Assembly: GCF_012910885.1 (NCBI RefSeq) | Contig: NZ_WTVM01000005.1 | Span: forward strand, 1 to 61,023 | Length of the DNA: 61,023 bases | Direction of reading: 5' to 3' | DNA from: Azoarcus taiwanensis | GTDB taxonomy: Bacteria; Pseudomonadota; Gammaproteobacteria; Burkholderiales; Rhodocyclaceae | In this document: in pieces, positions 42,677 through 54,094 of the stretch | Layout of the letters: every line of letters begins with the position of its first letter | Numbering within the stretch: the first letter of the stretch is position 1 | The notes under the pieces: model-generated | The model's input: only the letters and a program-made list of their open reading frames with translations | Told to the model about the DNA's origin: nothing | Database searches by the model: none | Made by a program: the position numbers and the translations under genes

Positions 42677-43663
42677 TCAGGCTGCGGCGACGAGTGCTGC
42701 CATGCGTTCGCGAACCGCTTCGTCGGGCATCGGCGCGCGGGCGGCACCGAGGTTGTCGCGCAGGTAATCCGGCCGCGCGGTGCCTGGAATCGCCACTGTC
42801 ACCGCCGGATGCGACACCACGTACTTGAGCGCGAACTGCGCCCAGCTCTCGATGCCGTACTCTGCCGCCCAGTCCGGAATCGGCTGGTCACCGAAGGCAC
42901 GGAAGACGCGCCCGCGCCCGAACGGCAGGTTGGTCAACACGGCGATGCCGCGCTCGGCGGCGAGCGGGAGGATGCGTGCCTCGGCCGAGCGGTTGTCGAT
43001 CGCGTAATCGACCTGGATGAAGTCGAGTTGCTCGCGCTCCATGACCGCCACGAAATCGTCGTACTGGCGCTCGAAGGACGTGCTCATGCCCAGATAGCGA
43101 ATGCGTCCGGCGGCCTTCCATTCGCGCAACACCGGCAGCATGTCGTCGATGCCCGCGAGGTTGTGCACCATCAGCAAGTCGAAGCGGTCGGTACGCAGGC
43201 GACGCATCGACGCCTCCATCTCCGCGAGCCCGGCCGCAGCACCATTACGCCCGGCCCCGACCTTGGTCGCGAGGAAGATCTCGTCGCGATTGCCGAGCTC
43301 CTGCATCAGGTCGCCGATCACGGTCTCGGCATTACCGTAGGACGGCGCGGTGTCGACCAGCCGACCGCCGAGCCGCGGCAGATCACGCAACACTTCACGC
43401 AGGGGCGCACGTTCTGCTTCGGGCGCACCGACGTCGAAGCGGCGCGCGGTGCCGATGCCGATCACCGGCAGGCTTTCGCCGGTGCCCGGAATCGGTTTTG
43501 TGACCAATTCGACACTCCCCGCGCTCTGCGCCAGGGACGCCGGAGCGAAACCCAGCGAGGTCAACATCCAGCCGGCACCAATGCCGGCGCCAACGCCGAG
43601 CGCACGGCGGCGCGAAGGGGAAGCGGGTTGATCGTAACGGCGTCCAGGCAACGGATTCTTCAT
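42677..43663 (-). CDS. Tat-exported aldo/keto reductase
   Basis: A 328-residue aldo/keto reductase with the catalytic tetrad visible: Asp104 and Tyr109 in LVDTAPSYGNAETVIG, Lys134 in IFLATKVGAG, and His167 in LLMVHNLAG. The N-terminus has a twin-arginine signal (SRRRALGVGAGIGAG), so it is probably periplasmic. That is unusual for an NADPH-dependent fold and suggests export with bound cofactor. GGAGGAG eight bases upstream fixes ATG 43663. Confidence 0.87.
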   Translation of the reverse strand: MKNPLPGRRYDQPASPSRRRALGVGAGIGAGWMLTSLGFAPASLAQSAGSVELVTKPIPGTGESLPVIGIGTARRFDVGAPEAERAPLREVLRDLPRLGGRLVDTAPSYGNAETVIGDLMQELGNRDEIFLATKVGAGRNGAAAGLAEMEASMRRLRTDRFDLLMVHNLAGIDDMLPVLREWKAAGRIRYLGMSTSFERQYDDFVAVMEREQLDFIQVDYAIDNRSAEARILPLAAERGIAVLTNLPFGRGRVFRAFGDQPIPDWAAEYGIESWAQFALKYVVSHPAVTVAIPGTARPDYLRDNLGAARAPMPDEAVRERMAALVAAA

Positions 43664-43774
43664 GGTCTTCTCCTCCGCAGTGATGCGACACGTGCCGTCC
43701 TTGCGAGTCCGGCCCATCCAAGGTGGGCAACACGAGTGCGCCAAAGTTCGCGCCAGTGCGCCACTCAAGCAGCG

Positions 43775-44413
43775 TCAGCGTCGAACCCAGCCTTGGGCTG
43801 CCAGCGATTCGGCGACCTTCTCCGCGATTCGCGCGTAGCCTTCGGCATTTGCATGAATGCGGTCCGAACGCCACTCCTCACGCGACAGCACATCGGACAC
43901 CGCCGACGGCACCAACGCCAGTTCATGCTCACGCGCAAGCGCCGCATACATCTCGTGATCCGACAGGCGCCCCACGGCGGCACGCCCGAGGGATAGCGCC
44001 GGTATCGCAACCAGCGCCACATGACGGCTCGTCGCACGGCTTTCGCGGATCAGCACCTCGAGGTTCGCCCGGGTCACGTCGGTCGGCACATTGCGCAGGA
44101 AGTCGTTACCGCCGATCGCGATGATCAACGCATCGGGCCTGTGATCCGCAATCAGGTCAGGCAGACGCTCGAGGGCCCCGGCCGTGGTGTCGCCCGGCAC
44201 ACCGGCATTGACGATTTCCCACCGCGTACGCCGAGCGAGTCCGACCGGCCACGCCTGCGCCTGGCTCGCACCGGTGCCGGCCACGAGACTGTCGCCGACC
44301 ACGAGCACCACCGCACCCGGCGGCAGGGGCGCAAAGACCACCGGCTGGTCACGGCTGCAGGCAACGACTGAAAAGACGAGCAATGCAGCAAGAAATCGCA
44401 CCAGACCAGACAT
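43775..44413 (-). CDS. GDSL-type esterase lipoprotein
   Basis: A 212-residue SGNH hydrolase. The lipobox VVAC (Cys19) marks a lipoprotein. Block I is VVLVVGDSLVAG (Ser42), Gly/Asn blocks appear in NAGVPGDT and IAIGGNDFLRN, and the acid/His pair in DRIHANAEGY. It resembles TesA-type arylesterase/lysophospholipase. ATG 44413 overlaps the stop of the upstream VOC-like gene (ATGA). Confidence 0.87.
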   Translation of the reverse strand: MSGLVRFLAALLVFSVVACSRDQPVVFAPLPPGAVVLVVGDSLVAGTGASQAQAWPVGLARRTRWEIVNAGVPGDTTAGALERLPDLIADHRPDALIIAIGGNDFLRNVPTDVTRANLEVLIRESRATSRHVALVAIPALSLGRAAVGRLSDHEMYAALAREHELALVPSAVSDVLSREEWRSDRIHANAEGYARIAEKVAESLAAQGWVRR

Positions 44414-44739
44414 CACCGCGGCGGATCGTAATCGACTGCGGGCCATATCTCGCGGATTTCTCTCGCTTGCTCGCGCGCGTCAAAGCGTTCCCATAGCACG
44501 CCATTGCAGTCGACATCGCTCGAGAACTCTTTAGTTGCATCGTCCTCCCAACCGAGGTGGCGAAGCTGCCCGACCTGCTCCTCCGCGACCCGACGCACCG
44601 ACAGATTGAGCTGAGCAGTTCGCCAAAGCGCATATTCACCCGGCACCACCAGCACCGGCGGGCAACCGATCCTATGGGTGTAGTCTGTTACGGTTTCAGC
44701 GATATCGCGCACGCCAAGCGCCAGATGGAGAGGCTTCAT
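44413..44739 (-). CDS. VOC (glyoxalase-like) family protein
   Basis: A 108-residue protein starting MKPLHLALGVRDIAETVTDY, typical of vicinal oxygen chelate domains. It continues with HRIGCPPVLVVPGEYALWRT and ends NGVLWERFDAREQAREI. A metal-binding residue pattern is incomplete, so catalysis is doubtful. Translationally coupled to the GDSL gene. Confidence 0.7.
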   Translation of the reverse strand: MKPLHLALGVRDIAETVTDYTHRIGCPPVLVVPGEYALWRTAQLNLSVRRVAEEQVGQLRHLGWEDDATKEFSSDVDCNGVLWERFDAREQAREIREIWPAVDYDPPR

Positions 44740-44868
44740 CGAGGTTTCCCAAGGTGGAAGGGGCAACTACGGGTGCAAACCCGGGGTCTCCCAGAATAAC
44801 GCAAGCTGGCAGGCGCACGCCCTGCAACCACAACCACAACCACACACTGAGACAGCGGAGGAGGCAAC

Positions 44869-45783
44869 ATGAGCGACAACTACCCGAACGCCGCGGCGGA
44901 ATGCACATCCACCCCTGGTGAGAACGCAGTGAGACTGCTGCTGCAACCGCGTGACAAGGATCTCGGCGGCTTCTCCGTGCGCCGCCTCCTGCCCACGGCG
45001 CAATGCAAGATGGTCGGCCCCTGGATCTTCTTCGACCACATGGGCCCGGCCGACTTCCCGCCGGGCAAGGGCATCAACGTGCGCCCTCACCCGCACATCA
45101 ACCTCGCCACCGTGACCTATCTGTTCGAAGGCGAGATGCTGCACCGCGATTCGCTCGGCAGTCTGCAGGCCATCGTGCCTGGCGACATCAACCTCATGGT
45201 CGCCGGTCGGGGCATCGTGCATTCCGAACGCGAGCGCCCCGAAGTGACCGCTGCGGCGCACCGGCTTCACGGACTGCAGCTCTGGCTGGCCTTGCCGGAG
45301 GCGGACGAGGAAATCGAACCGGCCTTCCACCACTACCCCGGGGAGAGCATCCCGACCCGGACGGTCGACGGCGTGCCGTTGCGGGTGATGATGGGCTCAG
45401 CCTATGGCGCGACGTCTCCGGTGAAAACCTTCGCCGACACGCTCTACGTCGAAGCCCACTTGCGAAAAGGCCAGCGCCTGAGCTTGCCGAACGCTGCCGA
45501 GCGTGCGCTGTACGTCGTCAGTGGCGCGCTGAAAATGGAGGATACGAACCTGCCCGAGCATGCCATGGCGATTCTGTCCGACGGGTCGAATCTCGTCGTC
45601 GAGGCAGAGGCCGAATCGCGCATCGCCCTGATCGGAGGCGAACCCCTCGGCCAACGCTTCATCGACTGGAACTTCGTCTCGAGCCGGAAGGAACGCATCG
45701 AACAGGCCAGATCCGACTGGCGCGAAGGACGTTTCCCCAAAGTCCCTGGTGACGAGGAAGAGTTCATTCCCCTGCCTGGCTGA
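44869..45783 (+). CDS. Pirin family protein
   Basis: A 304-residue bicupin. The N-terminal iron site is intact: His74 and His76 in VRPHPHINLA, His118 and Glu120 in GIVHSERE. The C-terminal pirin domain has YVEAHLRKGQRLSLPNAAER and IALIGGEPLGQRFIDWNFVS. Some bacterial pirins have quercetinase activity or bind metabolic enzymes. The role here is open. It converges on the PhzF gene. Confidence 0.92.
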   Translation: MSDNYPNAAAECTSTPGENAVRLLLQPRDKDLGGFSVRRLLPTAQCKMVGPWIFFDHMGPADFPPGKGINVRPHPHINLATVTYLFEGEMLHRDSLGSLQAIVPGDINLMVAGRGIVHSERERPEVTAAAHRLHGLQLWLALPEADEEIEPAFHHYPGESIPTRTVDGVPLRVMMGSAYGATSPVKTFADTLYVEAHLRKGQRLSLPNAAERALYVVSGALKMEDTNLPEHAMAILSDGSNLVVEAEAESRIALIGGEPLGQRFIDWNFVSSRKERIEQARSDWREGRFPKVPGDEEEFIPLPG

Positions 45784-45837
45784 AGACGTCGCGGCGGAAC
45801 TCGGCACAGGCGCGGCGGACACGCGCAGCTCCGGGCC

Positions 45838-46680
45838 TCAACGCAGGCGCACGCTGCCGCTGACGCATGCCACCACGTCTCCGCCGATCCAGATCGTGTC
45901 GCCAAGCCGTTCCACGTAGACGTTGCCCGCCCGGCCGAGCGCGGTGCCTTGTCGGGCAACGTAGCGGTCGCCCGACAGCCCGGCCGCGGTCATCCATTGG
46001 GCGAGACCCGCGTTCAGGCTGCCGGTGACCGGGTCTTCGCGAATCCCCATCGCGGGAATGAAGGCGCGCACTTCGAAGTCGGTGTCTGCACCGTCCGGTT
46101 GCGGTGCCACGACACCGACGCGCAGATCGCCCATCGCCACCCAGTCGGGCTGCAGGCCAAGCACCCGCTCGGCGCTGCCGAGCATCACGGCGCACCAGCC
46201 CGGTCCGTTGTCCACCCATTGATGAGCGACGATCTCTCCGGCGGACAGCCCCAGAACTGCCGCGACCTGCGCAAGCTCGGTCGCTTCCATCGGGCCTCTT
46301 CGCCGCAGAGGCGGCGCCGCGAATGCAAGCCGCTCGCCGGTCCGGCGAATCCTCACCAGCCCGACGGCACATTCCTGTACGACCGCGTCGCCATCGCCCG
46401 GTGTCCCGCCAGCGTCCAGCCAGGCCCGGCAGCTGCCCAGTGTGGGATGTCCCGCGAATGGGAGTTCGCCGCCCGGGGTGAAGATGCGCAAACGGTAATC
46501 CGCACCGGGCTGCGTGGGCGGGAGCAGAAAGGTGGTTTCCGAGAGATTGGTCCAGCGCGCGAAAGCGGCCATCTCCGCATCGTCTAGCCCCTCGGCATCG
46601 TGCACCACGGCCACCGGATTACCCAGTAGGGGGCGGTCGGTGAAGACGTCGAGCTGGCTGAAGCGTAGCAATTCGTTCAT
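45838..46680 (-). CDS. PhzF family isomerase-like protein
   Basis: A 280-residue PhzF/YddE-type protein: QLDVFTDRPLLGNPVAVVHD, catalytic Glu48 in TNLSETTFLLP, FTPGGELPFAGHPTLGS, and the C-terminal FIPAMGIREDPVTGSLNAGL. GGAG six bases before ATG 46680 decides the start. PhzF makes phenazine precursors by isomerisation, but no other phenazine gene is present, so the substrate is unknown. Confidence 0.9.
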   Translation of the reverse strand: MNELLRFSQLDVFTDRPLLGNPVAVVHDAEGLDDAEMAAFARWTNLSETTFLLPPTQPGADYRLRIFTPGGELPFAGHPTLGSCRAWLDAGGTPGDGDAVVQECAVGLVRIRRTGERLAFAAPPLRRRGPMEATELAQVAAVLGLSAGEIVAHQWVDNGPGWCAVMLGSAERVLGLQPDWVAMGDLRVGVVAPQPDGADTDFEVRAFIPAMGIREDPVTGSLNAGLAQWMTAAGLSGDRYVARQGTALGRAGNVYVERLGDTIWIGGDVVACVSGSVRLR

Positions 46681-46841
46681 ATCGGTCTCCGTAGTCGAAA
46701 CATGCAGGAATGATGAACGATCTCGAGGACACACGCTGCTCGTCCCGGTCGCCCATGCGCAATCCGGTTGGCGATTTCCCCTTGAAACATTGTTCACCGC
46801 CCTAAACTATCGTCTATCGACAATCTCCACGGAAGCCCGCC

Positions 46842-47693
46842 ATGCATTTCGCCCATGACGTCAACGCCGACAATTTCCAGCAGATCGTCATCGAAGGATC
46901 GCAAACCGTCCCGGTCGTGATCGACTTCTGGGCGCCATGGTGCGGCCCGTGCAAGGTACTCAAGCCGATTCTCGAGAAGCTGGCCGAGGAATGCGGCGGC
47001 AAGTTCATCCTCGCCAAGATCAACTCCGACGAGAACCCCGACCTCGCCGCGCAGTTCGGCGTGCGGGGCATCCCCAACGTGAAGGCGGTGTACCACGGCG
47101 CGGTGGTCGACGAGTTCACCGGCGCCTTGCCCGAAGGCGCGGTACGCGAGTTCATCGACCGAATCCTGCCCTCGCCGGCCGACGAGCTCCGCGCTCAGGC
47201 GGCCACACTACGCGCATCAGGCGATCTTGAATGCGCGCTTCGGACGCTCGGCGAGGCCTCGCAACTGGACGATCGCAACGAGCAGATTCGCCTCGACGCG
47301 GCCGAGATCCTGGTCGAGCTCGAACGCTTCGAGGATGCCAAACCGCTGCTGGACAGCCTCTCGCCGGTCACACTGATGGACGACCGGCCACGGGCCTTGC
47401 TGGCAAAGGTGAACTTTGCCCTGGCTGGACACGGCGGTGCAGACGAAGCCTCGCTGCGGGAACGCATCGCAGCGCAGCCCGAAGATATGGAAAGCCGTCT
47501 GCAACTGGCCGAGTTGCTGGTCGCAGCCGGCCGCCACGCCGAGGGCATGGACGAATTACTCGAGATGATCCGGCGCGACCGGGCCTGGAACGACGATGCC
47601 GCGCGCAAGACGCTGCTGTCGGTCTTCAGCGTGCTGGGCAGCCACCCGCTCGTGGGCGAATACCGGCGCAAACTCACCGCCGCGCTGTACTGA
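46842..47693 (+). CDS. ybbN: Thioredoxin-TPR co-chaperone (CnoX/YbbN-like)
   Basis: A 283-residue protein with an N-terminal thioredoxin domain (1-110; FWAPWCGPCKVLKPILEKL with Cys34 and Cys37) and a C-terminal TPR region (about 115-280; ASGDLECALRTLGEASQLD and LQLAELLVAAGRHAEGMDEL). The E. coli protein has lost the first cysteine. This one keeps a full CGPC site and so may be redox-active as well as a holdase for GroEL/DnaK. Confidence 0.9.
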   Translation: MHFAHDVNADNFQQIVIEGSQTVPVVIDFWAPWCGPCKVLKPILEKLAEECGGKFILAKINSDENPDLAAQFGVRGIPNVKAVYHGAVVDEFTGALPEGAVREFIDRILPSPADELRAQAATLRASGDLECALRTLGEASQLDDRNEQIRLDAAEILVELERFEDAKPLLDSLSPVTLMDDRPRALLAKVNFALAGHGGADEASLRERIAAQPEDMESRLQLAELLVAAGRHAEGMDELLEMIRRDRAWNDDAARKTLLSVFSVLGSHPLVGEYRRKLTAALY

Positions 47694-47729
47694 CTCTCCG
47701 GAACGCGACACACGGCAGCGGCCGAACGG

Positions 47730-49172
47730 CTATCTGCCGCGACATTGCTCAGCGGCGAGTTGGCCAAGAGTGACCAGGGCGTGAATGTGCCGGTCGGAGA
47801 ATGGATAACAACCCGATAGTCGAAGATGCCGATCGTATCGACCCGAGGGCGAGAACAGCGTCCCGGGCGTGATGCTGATGCCATGCGCCAGCGCCGCATC
47901 GAACAGTCGGTTCGCATCGCAACCCTCAGGCAGCTCGACCCACAGAAGAAAGCCTCCGGTCGGATCGGTCGCCCGCGTTCCGGTCGGAAAGACCTCGTCG
48001 ATGACGCCCCGGAGACGGTCAATCTGTGACGCATAAAGGCGCCGCAGCCGGCGCAAATGCTGGGTGTACCCCCCGTCCTCGAGAAACGTCCCCAGTGCCT
48101 CGCACAACACTGCGGGCTGCGCCACGGACGAGCAAAACTTCAGATCCGCCACCTCACGGTGGAAGCGCCCGGCCTCCATCCAGCCGATCCGAAAGCCGGG
48201 CGCGAGTGTCTTGGTGTAGGACGCACACAGAATCACCCAATCGTCACGATCGAACGACTTGACCGCCGGCTGCAGCGGCGTCGCGTACTGCAACTCCGCA
48301 TAAAGGGCATCCTCGATCACCGGCACGCGGTACTCGGTCGCAAGCGAGGCCAGTCGGCGCTTGGCGGCGAGCGGCATACTGGTTCCCAAGGGATTGTGCA
48401 CGTCCGGCATGCACACCACCGCCTTGATCCGTTGTTCGGACAACAGCATCTCGAGCGCATCCAGGGACAGCCCGCGCTCCGGATGCGTGGGCAACTCAAT
48501 GATCTGCAATCCCAACCGCTTGGCCAGCGGAATGAGGTTGAAGTAGGTCGGCGATTCCATCGCCACGGCATCTCCCGGGCGGGTCACGGTGCGCAAGGCG
48601 AACTGCAGCGCCTCCATACAACCATTGGTCAGCACGATCTCGTCCGACTCCATGCTCAATCCCAGGGCCTGCGCGTGACGTGCGATTTCACGCCGCAAGC
48701 GCCGCGACCCCGGAGGCAGCGAATAGTCTCCGATCAGATGCGGATGTCTCCGGGCGGTGTCGGCAACCAGACGAGCCAGACGTGCGGCGGGATAGAAATC
48801 CCCACCTTTCGGACAGGCCAGAGAGAGGTCGACATGCTCTGGATCCGCCTGCGCCGCCACGACGGAGGCAATTCGGTCCAGCACCGCCGGTTCGATCGGA
48901 CGCGGCCTGACCGCCCGCGCACCCGCCTCAGGCGCGGGAGGCGCCGCCAGGCGCGAACGGACAAAGTAACCCGACTGAGGTCTCGCCTCGACGAAACCCC
49001 GAGCCTCCAGTTGCCGGTAGGCCGCCAGCACGGTGTTGATACTCAGCCCTCGGCTGTGCGCCGCTTCGCGCACCGAAGGCAGCCGCGCGCCGGCCGACAA
49101 GCGCCCGTCGCTCATCGCATCACGCAACTCATTGGCAAGTGTCTGATAGAGCGGCACGGATTCGTTCGTCAT
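47730..49172 (-). CDS. MocR-type GntR/aminotransferase regulator
   Basis: A 480-residue fusion. The N-terminal GntR winged helix (about 8-75) has LSAGARLPSVREAAHSRGLS, and the aminotransferase-like domain has IVLTNGCMEALQFALRTVTR with the PLP lysine in CASYTKTLAPGFRIGWMEAG. Such regulators use PLP and an amino-compound ligand. ATG 49172 or GTG 49181 are both possible. It is divergent from the LysE exporter, its likely target, with an inverted repeat between. Confidence 0.9.
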   Translation of the reverse strand: MTNESVPLYQTLANELRDAMSDGRLSAGARLPSVREAAHSRGLSINTVLAAYRQLEARGFVEARPQSGYFVRSRLAAPPAPEAGARAVRPRPIEPAVLDRIASVVAAQADPEHVDLSLACPKGGDFYPAARLARLVADTARRHPHLIGDYSLPPGSRRLRREIARHAQALGLSMESDEIVLTNGCMEALQFALRTVTRPGDAVAMESPTYFNLIPLAKRLGLQIIELPTHPERGLSLDALEMLLSEQRIKAVVCMPDVHNPLGTSMPLAAKRRLASLATEYRVPVIEDALYAELQYATPLQPAVKSFDRDDWVILCASYTKTLAPGFRIGWMEAGRFHREVADLKFCSSVAQPAVLCEALGTFLEDGGYTQHLRRLRRLYASQIDRLRGVIDEVFPTGTRATDPTGGFLLWVELPEGCDANRLFDAALAHGISITPGTLFSPSGRYDRHLRLSGCYPFSDRHIHALVTLGQLAAEQCRGR

Positions 49173-49200
49173 TGGGGACACAGGCAGCAGGCTAAACCAT

Positions 49201-49232
49201 GGGTACAGTCACGAAGAGAAAGCTTTGTACCC
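49201..49232. promoter_or_regulatory. Inverted repeat between mocR-type and lysE-type genes
   Basis: GGGTACA (49201-49207) and TGTACCC (49226-49232) are perfect 7-bp arms separated by 18 bases in the divergent gap. It is a candidate MocR operator. Confidence 0.5.
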
Positions 49233-49318
49233 CACATAGTAGTTTCATTCTGGCTCTGTAACCAGACCTCAAGGCGCAGTACATTGATGGCCAGGCTCAA
49301 CCGTGCGTGGAGCACACC

Positions 49319-49924
49319 ATGATCGACCTGCCTTTGATGACTTATGTGGCCACCATGTCCGTCACCCCCGGCCCGAACAACCTGATGCTGGCCGCCAGCG
49401 GGGTGAACTTCGGATTCCGTCGAACGCTACCCCACATGCTCGGCATCAGTCTGGGCCATGGGCTTCAGATGTGGCTGGTCGGCATCGCATTGGCCTGGAT
49501 GATGATCTGGCTGGATTCGTTGCGCCCGCTGCTTGTCGCTTCGGGCTGCAGCTATCTGATGTGGCTTGCCTGGCGGCAGGCGCATGCCAGCCAGCCCGGC
49601 TCGGCCGGCCGGGGTCAGCCGCTCGGCTTCGTCGCCGCAGCCATGTTTCAGTGGGTCAACCCAAAGGCATGGATGATGGTCTTGAACGTGGCGATCCTAT
49701 TCCTGGCGCCTTCCGCGGACTGGTTTGACACTCTGCTGCTCGCAGTGCTGTGCGCCCTCGTGAACCTGCCCTGCATTGCGTTGTGGGCAGTCGTCGGCGA
49801 TCGGCTGCGGAACCGGTTGAACGAACCGACACTGCTCGCGCGGTTCAACTACACGATGGCTGCATTGCTGGCAGCGACCGCGACCTGGATTCTGGTGGAC
49901 GAAGCACTGCTAGCGCCGGTCTAA
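49319..49924 (+). CDS. LysE/RhtB family amino-acid exporter
   Basis: A 201-residue six-helix exporter with the family start TYVATMSVTPGPNNLMLAAS, then GFRRTLPHMLGISLGHGLQM and FQWVNPKAWMMVLNVAILFL. GGAG just before supports ATG 49319; GTG 49307 is in frame but weaker. Control by the divergent MocR-type protein suggests it exports an amino acid or related amine. Confidence 0.9.
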   Translation: MIDLPLMTYVATMSVTPGPNNLMLAASGVNFGFRRTLPHMLGISLGHGLQMWLVGIALAWMMIWLDSLRPLLVASGCSYLMWLAWRQAHASQPGSAGRGQPLGFVAAAMFQWVNPKAWMMVLNVAILFLAPSADWFDTLLLAVLCALVNLPCIALWAVVGDRLRNRLNEPTLLARFNYTMAALLAATATWILVDEALLAPV

Positions 49925-50000
49925 ACAACGTCAGCTCGGGAAAGTCCTGCCGTCAGAGGCCTGATGGCAGGGTGGACGGCGCCCCCGTCGCGAACTGCTT

Positions 50001-50408
50001 TCATTCCTCCTCGCTGCCAAACTGCGCGAACACCTGTTCGCCGGTCAGGACCGGGGTCCGGTTGGCGAAGTCGTAGAAACCAGGTTTTTCATCGATGAAG
50101 ATCTGGCTGGCGAGCTTGAATGCGTCCTCATCCTGGAAAAGACCAGCGGGGAGGATGTACTCGTCTGACGGCAGCAGACGGTAGAAGAGATGGGTTCCGC
50201 AGGTAGGGCAGAAACCCCGTTCCGCCCATTCGGACGACCTGTATCGGCTCAGTTCTGCCGTACCGCCAAACCCCACTTCCGGACCGCAGTGCACGGCGAA
50301 CATGGGCCCGCCGCCCCAGCGCCGGCAAATGCTGCAGTGGCAGACGCTCACCTCCTTATGATCCGGCGCCGTCACTTCAATGGCGCCGCACAGACACTTC
50401 GCTTTCAT
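50001..50408 (-). CDS. GFA (glutathione-dependent formaldehyde-activating) family protein
   Basis: A 135-residue zinc-binding CENP-V/GFA domain. Cysteines are in CLCGAIEV, VCHCSICRRW and GFCPTCGTHLFYR, as in the family. AAGGAG before ATG 50408 sets the start. The family is named for Gfa of Paracoccus but most members have no known substrate. Confidence 0.88.
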   Translation of the reverse strand: MKAKCLCGAIEVTAPDHKEVSVCHCSICRRWGGGPMFAVHCGPEVGFGGTAELSRYRSSEWAERGFCPTCGTHLFYRLLPSDEYILPAGLFQDEDAFKLASQIFIDEKPGFYDFANRTPVLTGEQVFAQFGSEEE

Positions 50409-50818
50409 GACGACTCCTTTCACCAAGGATGATCAAGACCATGCCAGGTCAATATAGTGTGCGGCGATGCGCATCGCCACGCATGAGCGGACAAAGTCGC
50501 TGTAACAACGCGCCTATCGCGCCAGGCCAATGCCACCGTGACCGTCGCGCATTCCACCCTCAGAACCTCGTCCCGACTACATACTGAAACACAGGCGATG
50601 CATCATTCCGCAGCGGGGTGGCGTACGATGACCGAATCATCCTCTTCACCCGCAAGGATCGCCGATCATTGTTTCACACCCCGCAGTCGGCATAGCGGAA
50701 CAAAGCCCCCCGAGAGTCATCGGACCACTGTCAATCTTGCCGAACTGTTCGAATCAACCCGCTCCACCGCGGCCGGGCTGAGCATCACGAACAAATGAGG
50801 AGGCGATTCAGTAGTGAA
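50409..50818. other. Intergenic stretch before the MITE-like element
   Basis: The 410 bases after the GFA gene hold no gene I can support. An 86-codon plus-strand frame (50538-50798) is Ser/Thr/His-rich, has no Shine-Dalgarno and matches nothing recognised, so it is not called. Confidence 0.4.
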
Positions 50819-50822
50819 TTAG

Positions 50823-50932
50823 GGAAGCACTGATTTATACCCCACCGTTCGGGCTGAGCCTGTCAAAGCCCTGGATTTTCTGAGGAATGCCCTTCGACAA
50901 GCTCAGAGCGAACGGATTTAATCACTGGTTCC
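50823..50932. mobile_element. MITE-like palindromic element with TTAG target duplication
   Basis: A 110-base imperfect inverted repeat. The ends GGAAGCACTGATT and AATCACTGGTTCC pair at 11 of 13 positions. The inner arms begin CCGTTCGGGCTGAGC and end GCTCAGAGCGAACGG. TTAG flanks it on both sides (50819-50822 and 50933-50936). It has no coding capacity. The inner arms resemble a repeat often seen between genes in proteobacteria (recalled, not searched). Confidence 0.65.
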
Positions 50933-50981
50933 TTAGCAATTGCTGAAACTTATTTCGATTTCCTGCCAACATTCATTGAAG

Positions 50982-50996
50982 CTATCAGAAAGATAA
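50982..50996. promoter_or_regulatory. OxyR-like site upstream of katG
   Basis: CTAT, seven bases, ATAA match the inner half-sites of the OxyR consensus (CTAT-N7-ATAG) in seven of eight positions, inside a larger partial palindrome ATTGAAGCTATC / GATAATCAAT. The outer half-sites are weak. It lies 198 bases before the katG start codon. The rest of 50937-51193 shows nothing else recognisable. Confidence 0.4.
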
Positions 50997-51151
50997 TCAA
51001 TGCTAAATGGACCCGGTAAAGGCTGGCGCCTAGACTGGAAACGTCACGACAGGTTCATAGTGCATCAATCGATGCAAAAAGCCTGAAACAGACTTAACAC
51101 GGCACCCTGCCGAAGGGATTTGGAGCAGCGCCCCCGTCGGAACGAACTTGA

Positions 51152-53353
<2,202 letters not shown>

Positions 53354-53385
53354 GCTGCGACTGACCGCTGAACGAAAGCGGCAAA

Positions 53386-53424
53386 AACCGGCCCTGGTGC
53401 TCAACACCGGGGCCGGTTCTTTTC
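53386..53424 (+). terminator. Rho-independent terminator after katG
   Basis: AACCGGCCC and GGGCCGGTT pair perfectly, the inner TGGTG/CACC adds to the stem, and CTTTT follows. It also stands before the 3' end of the converging reductase gene. Confidence 0.88.
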
Positions 53425-53452
53425 ATACTGCAAATCGCCGCTGGTGGAACGC

Positions 53453-54040
53453 TCAGCACCTTAGCCGGCGCGCGGTGTCGGCCAACGCCGTCGCCAGCTT
53501 GTCGAGCACTTTTCGCTGACTCTCATCGCGCAACATGCCGTCGTCCCCGATGGCACTGCCAGCATTCCCCACCGCGAGTTGCTGCGGAATCACCTGCATG
53601 CCAAGGTAGCCAAGAATGTCGCGCACATGAAAGAGGGCCCGCATGCCACCTAGACCACCGGGTGAGGAACCGACGACCGCCGCTGCCCGACCGGCATAAA
53701 CCGCCCCACCCGAGCGTTCACGGTCGGCAGGGTTGGGTCTCGAGCACCAGTCGAGCGTGTTCTTGAGCAATGGCGTGATGGAGCCGTTGTACTCGGGATT
53801 CACCACCAGCAGCCCGTCGCACGCATACAAGATTTGTTGAAGCTGCATGATCGCCTCAGGCAAGCCGGATTCGGCCTCGAGGTCGCCGTTGTACAGGGGC
53901 GCCGGATAGTCCGAAAGTTCCAGCAAATCAACCTCTGCGCCTGCCGCCTGCAACGGCGCAACACATGCGGCGGCAAGGCGACGGGACAATGCATCACGCC
54001 GGCTACTGCCGGCAAGGACGACGATACGGGGGGCTTTCAT
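53453..54040 (-). CDS. NADPH-dependent FMN reductase family protein
   Basis: A 195-residue flavodoxin-like reductase: VLAGSSRRDALSRRLAAACV at the FMN phosphate loop, LLVVNPEYNGSITPLLKNTL, and VVGSSPGGLGGMRAL. These are the signatures of the YieF/ArsH/SsuE-like family, which reduces quinones, chromate or azo dyes with FMN. Next to katG a role in oxidative stress is reasonable but inferred. Confidence 0.9.
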   Translation of the reverse strand: MKAPRIVVLAGSSRRDALSRRLAAACVAPLQAAGAEVDLLELSDYPAPLYNGDLEAESGLPEAIMQLQQILYACDGLLVVNPEYNGSITPLLKNTLDWCSRPNPADRERSGGAVYAGRAAAVVGSSPGGLGGMRALFHVRDILGYLGMQVIPQQLAVGNAGSAIGDDGMLRDESQRKVLDKLATALADTARRLRC

Positions 54041-54094
54041 GCAGGCGTCTCGCTCGTTGGGAAAGTCGTATGACGGACGACCCCGGTTTATTGT

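Noticed and set aside
45838-46680. Phenazine biosynthesis locus suggested by the PhzF protein
   Set aside because: No other phz gene is present, and PhzF-like proteins are common outside phenazine producers.
50538-50798. 86-codon frame in the gap before katG
   Set aside because: There is no Shine-Dalgarno, the composition is low-complexity Ser/Thr/His and no family is recognised.
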